In this document: piece after piece, positions 1 to 5,825 of the stretch | Numbering within the stretch: the first letter of the stretch is position 1 | How the letters are laid out: each line of letters starts with the position of its first letter | Origin: Bryobacterales bacterium | GTDB taxonomy: Bacteria; Acidobacteriota; Terriglobia; Bryobacterales; Bryobacteraceae | Length of the DNA: 6,105 nt | Direction: 5' to 3' | Assembly (NCBI GenBank): GCA_003517725.1 | Contig: DOZZ01000001.1 | Coordinates: 1-6,105 of the forward strand | Notes under the pieces: generated by a model | What the model was told of the DNA's origin: nothing | Databases searched by the model: none | The model's input: only the letters and a program-made list of their open reading frames with translations | Translations under genes and position numbers: made by a program

Positions 1-115
1 TTCATGGGGTACAACTCCATAGTACGATGAAAGTGGAGAAACGTTCCTGAGCGAAGTACACCTGGAAGGCCCTGAAAGTACGGCAAAACCCGATCAGCCG
101 GGCTGGTTCACGGCG

Positions 116-433
116 GTGCGCGCGGCCGAAGACAAACAAGCCAAAGACCTGGTCGTTCTGGACTTGCGCGGCATCACCTCCTTTACCGATTATTTCGTCA
201 TCTGCACCGGCAACAACCAGCGGCAGGTGCAAACCATCGCCGATGAGATCGACCGGCAGCTGCGGCTGCAAGGCGACCGCGCCATCAGCGTCGAAGGCTA
301 CACCCAGGGCGAATGGATTCTGGCCGATTACGGCGATTTCCTGGTGCATGTCTTCTCCCAACAAGCGCGCGAGTTCTACGACCTGGAACGGCTCTGGCGC
401 AACGCCAAGACAGTCGCGCCGCCGGCGGCTTGA
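116..433 (+). CDS. rsfS: Ribosome silencing factor RsfS (start uncertain)
   Basis: RsfS (Iojap/DUF143 family) binds ribosomal protein uL14 on the large subunit and blocks subunit joining when nutrients are short. The 105-residue product from GTG 116 shows the family core: KDLVVLDLRGITSFTDYFVICTG (split here as residues 10-17 and 18-32), the NNQRQVQTIADEI helix at about 33-45, then EGYTQGEWILADYGDFLVHV and the closing FYDLERLW segment. Length matches E. coli RsfS (105 aa), but the first helix appears to begin upstream: the codons before GTG 116 encode Gly-Trp-Phe-Thr-Ala, which fits the family helix. The frame is open back to the TAG at 20-22 with no ATG, GTG or TTG in between. CTG at 47, with GGAG at 35-38, is the best upstream candidate and would give 128 residues. 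The TGA stop overlaps the rlmH start, so the two are probably translationally coupled. Family assignment is secure; the start is not. Confidence 0.9.
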   Translation: MRAAEDKQAKDLVVLDLRGITSFTDYFVICTGNNQRQVQTIADEIDRQLRLQGDRAISVEGYTQGEWILADYGDFLVHVFSQQAREFYDLERLWRNAKTVAPPAA

Positions 434-852
434 AGCTCTACCTCTACTACATCGGCAAAAAACGCGATGTGCATGCCAATGCCATCGCCGGCGACTTCGT
501 GCAGCGCATCGGCCACTACTGCCCCTGTCATATGGCGGAAATACGCCCGGACCGCTTCGATCCCTGGGTGAAACATCCGAACGCGCACAAGATTCTGCTC
601 GATCCGGCCGGCAAAACGCTCGATTCACCGGCGTTCGCCAACTGGCTCGAAGCCGCGGAACTGCGCGCGGCCGACCTGGTCTTTCTGGTGGCGGGCGCCG
701 AAGGGCCGCCGGCGGCGTGGCGCGCCAAAGCCGATACGCTGCTGTCGCTTTCCGCCATGACTTATCCCCACGAACTGGCGCGGGCTATGCTGGCCGAGCA
801 AGTCTATCGGGCATATGCCGTGCTGCGCGGCCATCCTTACCCCCGCCAGTAA
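430..852 (+). CDS. rlmH: 23S rRNA (pseudouridine1915-N3)-methyltransferase RlmH
   Basis: RlmH is a small SPOUT-class enzyme that transfers a methyl group from S-adenosylmethionine to pseudouridine 1915 in helix 69 of 23S rRNA, acting as a dimer on assembled ribosomes. The 140-residue product opens with MKLYLYYIGKKRD, the usual first strand. It carries the cofactor-binding knot: VFLVAGAEGPP (84-94), SLSAMTYPHELARAMLAEQVYRA (106-128, in two parts SLSAMTYPHELAR and AMLAEQVYRA) and the tail GHPYPRQ. The start is TTG 430, chosen because it gives the conserved N-terminus and overlaps the rsfS TGA as TTGA; there is no good ribosome site, consistent with reinitiation after rsfS. It is somewhat shorter than the 155-residue E. 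coli enzyme, mainly in the region before the knot. Two positions differ from the E. coli enzyme: the first Gly of IGGPEG is Ala88, and the second His of the tail HPYH is Pro138. Identity is well supported. Confidence 0.93.
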   Translation: MKLYLYYIGKKRDVHANAIAGDFVQRIGHYCPCHMAEIRPDRFDPWVKHPNAHKILLDPAGKTLDSPAFANWLEAAELRAADLVFLVAGAEGPPAAWRAKADTLLSLSAMTYPHELARAMLAEQVYRAYAVLRGHPYPRQ

Positions 853-903
853 AACGGCGGCCGTGTGAGAATGTGAGGGATACGGGGCGACCTTTGAATT
901 AGC

Positions 904-1758
904 ATGTCTTGGTTTACGCGCAGTGACAAACTGAAGACCGCCGAGGGTGAGCGCAAGGTGCGCACCGAAGGTCTATGGCAGAAGTGCGATCAATGCCGGG
1001 AGATCATCTGGAAGAAAGATCTGGAGGCGTCCCACCACGTGTGCCCCCGCTGCGGCGCGCACTTCCGGATCGACGCCATGACGCGCCTGCGGCTGTTGTT
1101 CGATAACGAAAAGTTCGAGCAGTTCGACAGCGGGCTGGTGTCGTCCGACCCGCTGCAATTCGTGGACAGCAAGCCCTATAGCGCGCGGCTGGCCGCCATG
1201 CAGCAGTCCACCAGCCTGAGCGACGCGCTGGTGGCGGCCCGCGGCAAGCTCAGCGGCCGCACCGTGCACATCTGCGCCATGGAGATCAAGTTCATCGGCG
1301 GCAGCATGGGCTCAGTCATGGGCGAGCGCATCACGCGCGCCATCGAGCGCTCGATCGCCGAGCACGCGCCACTGATCATCGTCTCGGCCTCGGGCGGCGC
1401 GCGCATGCAGGAGGGCGCCGTGAGCCTGATGCAGATGGCCAAGATCTCGGCCGCGCTCATGAAACTCGACGAAGCGCGCATTCCCTACATCAGCGTGCTG
1501 ACGGATCCGACCACGGGCGGCGTGACGGCGAGCCTGGCCATGCTGGGCGATCTGAACATTGCCGAGCCGGGCGCGCTGATCGGATTCGCCGGGCCGCGCG
1601 TAATCGAGCAAACCATTCGACAGAAGCTGCCCGAGGGCTTCCAGCGCAGCGAATTCCTGCTGAAGCACGGCATGCTGGACGCCGTGGTGCCGCGCGCCGA
1701 ATTGAAGGCTTACCTGACCGAAGCGCTGCGCTTTTTCTGCGGTCCGGTCGCGGCGTAA
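904..1758 (+). CDS. accD: Acetyl-CoA carboxylase carboxyltransferase subunit beta
   Basis: AccD pairs with AccA (not in this window) to form the cytoplasmic carboxyltransferase that moves the carboxyl group from carboxybiotin to acetyl-CoA, giving malonyl-CoA for fatty acid synthesis. The 284-residue product has the N-terminal zinc ribbon with Cys28, Cys31, Cys47 and Cys50. The crotonase-like carboxyltransferase domain follows: FIGGSMGSVMGER (130-142), SGGARMQEG (163-171), PTTGGVTAS (202-210) and the closing FAGPRVIEQTIRQKLPEGFQ segment. Length is typical for bacterial AccD (E. coli is about 300). The ATG at 904 aligns with the usual MSWF-type N-terminus, although no convincing Shine-Dalgarno lies just upstream. 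A 51-nt gap separates it from rlmH, and folC follows after 7 nt, the well-known accD-folC pairing. Nothing appears damaged. Confidence 0.97.
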   Translation: MSWFTRSDKLKTAEGERKVRTEGLWQKCDQCREIIWKKDLEASHHVCPRCGAHFRIDAMTRLRLLFDNEKFEQFDSGLVSSDPLQFVDSKPYSARLAAMQQSTSLSDALVAARGKLSGRTVHICAMEIKFIGGSMGSVMGERITRAIERSIAEHAPLIIVSASGGARMQEGAVSLMQMAKISAALMKLDEARIPYISVLTDPTTGGVTASLAMLGDLNIAEPGALIGFAGPRVIEQTIRQKLPEGFQRSEFLLKHGMLDAVVPRAELKAYLTEALRFFCGPVAA

Positions 1759-1765
1759 GGCGGCG

Positions 1766-3028
1766 ATGAACTATCCGGATTCGGTCCGGTTCCTGTACGA
1801 ACTTGGCAATGAGCTGAAGAGCGCCAAATATGATTTGGGCCGCATGGCGCGCGTGCTCGAAGCCTTGGGCCATCCCGAGCGGCGTCCCGGCTGTTTCGTG
1901 CATGTGGCCGGGACTAACGGCAAGGGCTCGACCTGCGCCATGCTCGAAGCCGCGCTGCGGGCCGATGGACGGCGCACCGGGCTTTACACGTCGCCGCATC
2001 TGCGCCAGCCCACCGAGCGCATCCGCATCGATGGCGAGCCGGTCAGCGACAGCCTTTTCGTCCAGGCGTTCGAGACGGTGCGCGGCGTGGCCGAAGAGCT
2101 GCTGGCGCGCGGCGCGATCGACCTGCACCCCAGCTATTTCGAGATGGTCACGGCCATGGGCTTTCTGCTGTTTCGCGAGCAGCGCGTCGACATCGCGGTG
2201 ATCGAGGTGGGCCTGGGCGGGCGGCTGGATGCCACCAATCCGGTGGAGCCGGAGCTGTGCGTGATCACGCCCATCGATTTCGATCACGAGTCGTTTCTAG
2301 GCAAAGACCTGCCCTCGATCGCGTCCGAAAAGGCCGGCATCCTCAAGCCGGGCGTGCCGGCCGTGGTGGCCCACCAGCGTGACGAGGTTGCGCCGGTGCT
2401 GCGGGAGCAGGCGGCGCGCGTGGGCTGCGAGCTGCGCCACACCGATGAGTGGTGCGTCACGCAGCTGGCGCTTGATGCGGGCGGCAGCCGTTTCCGGCTC
2501 ACCGGGCGCCAGACGATCGACGTGGTGTGCCCGCTGGCCGGCAGCCATCAGGTCGAAAACGCCGTAACCGCGGTGGCGGCGCTCGACTGTCTGGGCTTGC
2601 GCGAAGAGGCCATCTCCGACGGCATCGCCGCAGTGCGCTGGCCGGGGCGTCTCGAACATATCGGCAACTTCGTATTAGATGGCGCGCATAACCCGGCGGG
2701 GGCGCGGGCTCTGGCCTCCTACGTCCGCGAATTCTACGGCGGCCGGCGCAAGCGTCTGATCTTTGGAGCCATGCGCGATAAAGCTATCGACGAGATGGCC
2801 GGCGCGCTGTTTCCGTTGTTCGACGAGGTAATCGTGACGGCGCCGCGGCAGCCGCGCGCGCTCGACCCGGCTAGTTATCGCGAGGTAGTGGAGCATCCTA
2901 AGCTGGTGGAAGCGGTAGATCTGCCGGCGGCGCTGGAGCGCGTCCAAGGCAGCCCTGACCCGGTCTTCATTTCAGGCTCGCTATTCCTGGTGGCCGAGGC
3001 GCGCGACCTGCTGGAGCATAAGGCTTAA
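1766..3028 (+). CDS. folC: Folylpolyglutamate synthase / dihydrofolate synthase
   Basis: FolC is a cytoplasmic Mur-ligase-family ATPase that adds glutamate to folates and, in many bacteria, also joins glutamate to dihydropteroate to make dihydrofolate. The 420-residue product carries the P-loop GTNGKGST (49-56), TSPHL (75-79) with RIRIDG just after, VIEVGLGGRLDATNP (145-159), TPIDFDHESFLG (168-179), SEKAGILKPG (187-196) with Lys189 at the position of the modified lysine of Mur ligases, and the C-terminal-domain motif DGAHNP (305-310). The last stretch, FISGSLFLVAEAR, is also typical. The ATG at 1766 lies 7 nt after the accD stop, and an AAGG (1757-1760) overlapping that stop can serve as its ribosome site, so it is probably co-transcribed and coupled with accD. 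Whether it has both activities or only one cannot be told from these motifs. Its TAA is 4 nt from the end of the opposing kinase gene. Confidence 0.96.
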   Translation: MNYPDSVRFLYELGNELKSAKYDLGRMARVLEALGHPERRPGCFVHVAGTNGKGSTCAMLEAALRADGRRTGLYTSPHLRQPTERIRIDGEPVSDSLFVQAFETVRGVAEELLARGAIDLHPSYFEMVTAMGFLLFREQRVDIAVIEVGLGGRLDATNPVEPELCVITPIDFDHESFLGKDLPSIASEKAGILKPGVPAVVAHQRDEVAPVLREQAARVGCELRHTDEWCVTQLALDAGGSRFRLTGRQTIDVVCPLAGSHQVENAVTAVAALDCLGLREEAISDGIAAVRWPGRLEHIGNFVLDGAHNPAGARALASYVREFYGGRRKRLIFGAMRDKAIDEMAGALFPLFDEVIVTAPRQPRALDPASYREVVEHPKLVEAVDLPAALERVQGSPDPVFISGSLFLVAEARDLLEHKA

Positions 3029-3032
3029 AGCG

Positions 3033-3698
3033 CTATTTTGTCTGCCAGAGCCGAAAGCCGCCACGCAAGGCATTCGCGTTGCTGCCCAGGCGCGCCCCAG
3101 GAGGAAGGTCCTTGAGCCGCTTCGCATTGCCGCCGCCGATCACGACATAGTCGGCCTCGAGCGCGGTCTTGAGGCGAGTGACAATATCGGCCACATGGCG
3201 CCGCCATCGTTTCTTGCCTAACCGCTTGAGACCACGGAGTCCGATGTAGTCTTCATAAGTGCGTCCATTCTTGTACGGAAGGTGGGCCAATTCCATGGGC
3301 TCGAGGACGGCGTCCACGATGAGTGCCGAGCCCAGCCCGGTGCCCAGTCCGAGAAACAGCATGCGGCGCCCCGCATAACTTCCGACGGCCTGCATCACCG
3401 CGTCATTCACCAATTTGACGGGCATGCCAAAAGCCTTCCTGAAGTCGAAGCCGACCCAGCCCGCTCCCAGGTTATGAGGGTCGCTGACGGGCTTGCCGTG
3501 CAGCACAGGTCCGGGATAGCCGATGGAAACCCTGGAGTACTTCCATTGGGCCGAGGCCTTCAGGACCGCCGCGGCCATTTTTTGGGGAGTCATGCCGGGT
3601 CCCGAAGGTATCTTCACGGGGGTTCGAGAGCCCGTGGCCAGCAGTTTCACGTGCGTGCCGCCGATATCCACTACCAGCACATTCTTCCGGTTTGACAT
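3033..3698 (-). CDS. ROK-family sugar kinase, polyphosphate glucokinase-like
   Basis: This 221-residue protein belongs to the ROK group of the actin/hexokinase fold and most resembles polyphosphate-dependent glucokinases, which phosphorylate glucose in the cytoplasm. Seen in the sequence: the phosphate-1 loop VVDIGGTHVKL (9-19), SIGYPGPV (58-65), NLGAGWVGFDF (76-86), the likely catalytic Asp99 in VNDA (97-100), the phosphate-2 loop LFLGLGTGLGSALIVD (114-129), MELAHL in the place of the TELGHL sugar-binding segment, and VVIGGGNAKRL near the C-terminus. The Cys-rich zinc motif of classical ROK repressors and glucokinases is absent. It is a little shorter than the roughly 250 residues usual for PpgK. 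It reads toward folC with 4 nt between stops and diverges from the TonB-dependent receptor. Its own stop is TAG. The phosphate donor and sugar are inferred from similarity only, so no symbol is given. Confidence 0.85.
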   Translation of the reverse strand: MSNRKNVLVVDIGGTHVKLLATGSRTPVKIPSGPGMTPQKMAAAVLKASAQWKYSRVSIGYPGPVLHGKPVSDPHNLGAGWVGFDFRKAFGMPVKLVNDAVMQAVGSYAGRRMLFLGLGTGLGSALIVDAVLEPMELAHLPYKNGRTYEDYIGLRGLKRLGKKRWRRHVADIVTRLKTALEADYVVIGGGNAKRLKDLPPGARLGSNANALRGGFRLWQTK

Positions 3699-3810
3699 CG
3701 TACCGATAGTTTACTGTTCGCGGGCGGTTTGCGGAGCACCTTCCATAAAGAGTTTTGTGCCTTGTGCCGATGGAATTGTTGAAGCGCACGCGTGGCTGCC
3801 GGCCACGGCT
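3699..3810. promoter_or_regulatory. Divergent intergenic region, presumed promoters
   Basis: This 112-nt gap separates the starts of the leftward ROK kinase and the rightward TonB-dependent receptor, so promoters for both are expected here. It is visibly more AT-rich in its middle (around 3740-3780) than the flanking genes. I could not identify a convincing -35/-10 pair on either strand, nor a Fur-box-like palindrome, so this is a positional inference only. Neither flanking ATG has a strong Shine-Dalgarno sequence. Confidence 0.35.
3791..3807 (+). promoter_or_regulatory. Small hairpin abutting the receptor start codon
   Basis: CGTGGC (3791-3796) can pair perfectly with GCCACG (3802-3807) across a 5-nt loop, ending 3 nt before the receptor ATG at 3811. 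It lies where the ribosome site should be and there is no recognisable Shine-Dalgarno, so it could lower translation of the receptor. It has no T-run and is not a terminator. A 6-bp GC-rich stem can arise by chance in DNA of this composition, so functional status is unproven. Confidence 0.3.
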
Positions 3811-5685
3811 ATGCCACGCACCAAACAGCTCTATCTTCCAATACGGATTGCTTTTCTGGCCGCCTCCCTTCAGGCTCAATCCCCGACGGAGGATCTATCC
3901 CATGCCAGCCTCGAAACGCTCATGAATATGCAGGTGACGTCCGTCTCGAAGAAGGCAGAGAAGCTTTCGCAGACGGCGGCTGCCGTCTTCGTCATTACGC
4001 AGGAGGATATTCGGCGTTCGGGGCTCACCAGCATCCCCGAGATTTTGCGGATGGTGCCGGGGCTGAGCGTCGCGCGCGTGGATAGCAACAAATGGGCCAT
4101 CACGGCACGCGGCTTCAGCGGCCGTTTCGCCAACAAACTGCTGGTTCTGATCGATGGCCGGACCGTGTATTCCCCCTTATTTTCCGGCGTGTGGTGGGAT
4201 ACCCAGGACTTGATCCTTGAAGATGTGGAGCGCATCGAGGTGATTCGCGGTCCTGGCGGCACTTTATGGGGCGCCAACGCGGTCAACGGTGTCATCAACA
4301 TCACGACGAAACGCGCGGAAGACACGCAGGGTGGTCTGGTCACGGCCGGGGGCGGTAGCGAAGAACGCGCGTTCGGCAGCACGCGCTACGGCGGCAAGCT
4401 GGGCGCCAAAAGCTTCTATCGGATCTCCGGCAAATACTTCAATCGGGACGCCTCACCGGGTTGGAACGGAAGGGATGGCGCCGATAGCTGGAGCGCCCTG
4501 CGCGGCGGGTTCCGCGTCGACACCACTCTTTCCGATCGCAACTCTCTTACGCTGCAAGGAGACGTGTACCGCGGGGACGACGGCGCAACCGCCATCACCG
4601 CGACCCTGACACCTCCATTCACAAGAAGCTTCGCCAATCGCACCACCGTAACTGGGGGTAATTTGCTTTCCCGCTGGACGCATGTGTACGCCAACGGCTC
4701 GGACTCGGCCCTGCAAATCTACTATGACCGGACCGGACGCGACGATGCCTCGTTCCAGCAGGGTGTCAATACCTTCGACGTCGACTGGCAACATCATATC
4801 CGGCTGTCTCACCGCCAGGACTTGGTGTGGGGCCTCGGCTACCGCGTGAATGCCGACGACACGCGCAGTAGTCTTGGGTTCGCCCTATCGCCGGACCAGC
4901 GTGAAACCCAACTTTTTAGCGCCTTCGTACAGGACGAGATTACCGTAATTCCGGACCGTCTTCGCGTCACTCTGGGAGTGAAATTAGAGCACAATGCCTA
5001 CACCGGGTTCGAGCCGCAACCGGGCGTGCGGCTGCTGTGGTCCCCCAATGACCGGAATACCGTGTGGGCTGCCGTTTCGCACGCCGTGCGCACCCCGTCG
5101 CGAGTCGATTCGGATGGTCGCATCACGGTGGGCGCGTTCCGCGGCACCGGCGGCGTGGTCAATCTTGTGACGATTCTGGGTAACCCCGGCATCCAGTCCG
5201 AAGATCTGATCGCGTTCGAGTTGGGATATCGGGTTCAGCCAGTCCACCGCATCTTTCTGGATTTCGCCAGTTTTTACAACCAATTTGACGGGTTGCGCTC
5301 GCAAGCCAAGGAAGCGCCGTTCCTCGAAAGCAGCCCTGCGCCGCCGCATGTCGTGCTTCCGCTCCGCTTTGTGAATGGTGGTAACGGCGGCAGCTTCGGC
5401 GGAGAAAGTGCCATGACCTGGGATGTCACGGACCGTTGGCAGTTGACTGCCGGATACACCCTGCTTCGCATACGCCTTCCGGCGAATGGCGGAGCGGAGC
5501 AAGAAAGCCCAGAGCATCAATTTCAGGTGCGTTCCGGTTTGAAATTAACCCGCAATTTGGAGCTGGAGGCGGATGCGTATCACGTGGGTCAACTTTATTA
5601 TCAGGGGGTTCCGGCGTATACCCGGGTCGATGCGGGATTGGGGTGGCAGGTAGGTGAAAGCATGGAATTGAGTTGCGGGCTATAG
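3811..5685 (+). CDS. TonB-dependent outer-membrane receptor, cut short by an in-frame TAG
   Basis: This is a TonB-dependent receptor, an outer-membrane barrel with an N-terminal plug that imports a scarce ligand using energy passed by TonB. The ATG at 3811 gives a signal peptide (basic start MPRTK, hydrophobic LYLPIRIAFLAASL, likely cleavage after LQA at residue 22), although the frame is open much further upstream. Next come a TonB-box-like MQVTSVS (40-46) and a plug of about residues 50-167 with KLSQTAAAVFVITQEDIRRS, ARGFSGRFANKLLVLIDGR, LEDVERIEVIRGPGGTLWG (RGPGG at 146-150) and NAVNGVINITTK. The barrel runs from about 170 onward. The frame stops at TAG 5683-5685 after 624 residues, yet the same frame continues as a normal barrel ending to TAA 5788-5790, so the intact ancestral protein would be about 659 residues. 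The missing terminal strands and Phe should impair assembly. The ligand cannot be predicted; siderophore or other metal complexes are only family precedents. A YfiR-like gene follows. Confidence 0.93.
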   Translation: MPRTKQLYLPIRIAFLAASLQAQSPTEDLSHASLETLMNMQVTSVSKKAEKLSQTAAAVFVITQEDIRRSGLTSIPEILRMVPGLSVARVDSNKWAITARGFSGRFANKLLVLIDGRTVYSPLFSGVWWDTQDLILEDVERIEVIRGPGGTLWGANAVNGVINITTKRAEDTQGGLVTAGGGSEERAFGSTRYGGKLGAKSFYRISGKYFNRDASPGWNGRDGADSWSALRGGFRVDTTLSDRNSLTLQGDVYRGDDGATAITATLTPPFTRSFANRTTVTGGNLLSRWTHVYANGSDSALQIYYDRTGRDDASFQQGVNTFDVDWQHHIRLSHRQDLVWGLGYRVNADDTRSSLGFALSPDQRETQLFSAFVQDEITVIPDRLRVTLGVKLEHNAYTGFEPQPGVRLLWSPNDRNTVWAAVSHAVRTPSRVDSDGRITVGAFRGTGGVVNLVTILGNPGIQSEDLIAFELGYRVQPVHRIFLDFASFYNQFDGLRSQAKEAPFLESSPAPPHVVLPLRFVNGGNGGSFGGESAMTWDVTDRWQLTAGYTLLRIRLPANGGAEQESPEHQFQVRSGLKLTRNLELEADAYHVGQLYYQGVPAYTRVDAGLGWQVGESMELSCGL

Positions 5686-5790
5686 AATTTATTGGACGCG
5701 CGGCATTGGGAGTTTATCAGTACCCAGGGCGGCAGCCTGCCGACCCAGTCGAAGCGCGGCGCATACGTCAAACTCACGTGGCAGTTTTAA
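5686..5790 (+). pseudogene. Detached C-terminal end of the TonB-dependent receptor
   Basis: Directly after the TAG at 5683-5685, and in the same frame, 34 codons encode NLLDARHWEF, then ISTQGGSLPTQSKRGAYV and KLTWQF before TAA. This is the usual ending of this receptor type: a Gln-Asn-Leu-Leu-Asp turn, the short Gly-Gly-Ser-Leu-Pro-Thr loop, and a last strand of alternating hydrophobic residues closing with Phe, the signal read by the BAM machinery. No start codon of its own makes sense here. A single change of TAG to CAG (Gln) would rejoin it with the preceding 624 residues. Interpreted as the remnant 3' part of the same gene, or its true end if the TAG is a sequence error or is read through. 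Confidence 0.85.
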
Positions 5791-5825
5791 CCGAGGGGAC
5801 CATAACCGCCGGAAACACGCGCCTT

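Noticed and set aside
1..30. Nine open codons ending in TGA at 28-30, possible 3' end of an upstream gene
   Set aside because: Position would suit an upstream neighbour such as nadD, but nine residues are too few to identify a protein, so it is not listed as a gene.
2..628. Antisense open frame (208 codons, - strand) opposite rsfS and rlmH
   Set aside because: Arg/Ser-rich translation without motifs, running across two genes whose sense-strand products are clearly recognised.
243..902. Forward open frame overlapping rsfS and rlmH in another frame (219 codons)
   Set aside because: Composition is Arg/Ala/Pro-rich and motif-free; both overlapping frames encode known families, so this is a shadow.
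1490..2287. Long antisense open frame (265 codons, - strand) across the accD-folC junction
   Set aside because: It lies wholly opposite two well-identified genes, has a low-complexity Arg/Ala-rich translation with no recognisable motif, and is the kind of open frame expected opposite GC-rich coding DNA.
3026..3040. Possible terminator around AGCGCT after folC
   Set aside because: The palindrome is only 6 nt with no loop and lies inside the 3' overlap with the kinase; it cannot form a usable terminator stem.
3282..3695. Forward open frame (137 codons) opposite the ROK kinase
   Set aside because: Fully antisense to a gene with clear kinase motifs and itself without any recognisable feature.
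3523..3810. Upstream extension of the receptor reading frame to an ATG at 3523
   Set aside because: This part is antisense to the kinase gene, and the signal peptide with basic start and cleavage site begins exactly at ATG 3811.
5683..5685. Genome-wide recoding of TAG as a sense codon
   Set aside because: The kinase gene ends in TAG at its expected length, and reading through would continue into antisense folC; the amber in the receptor is better explained locally.
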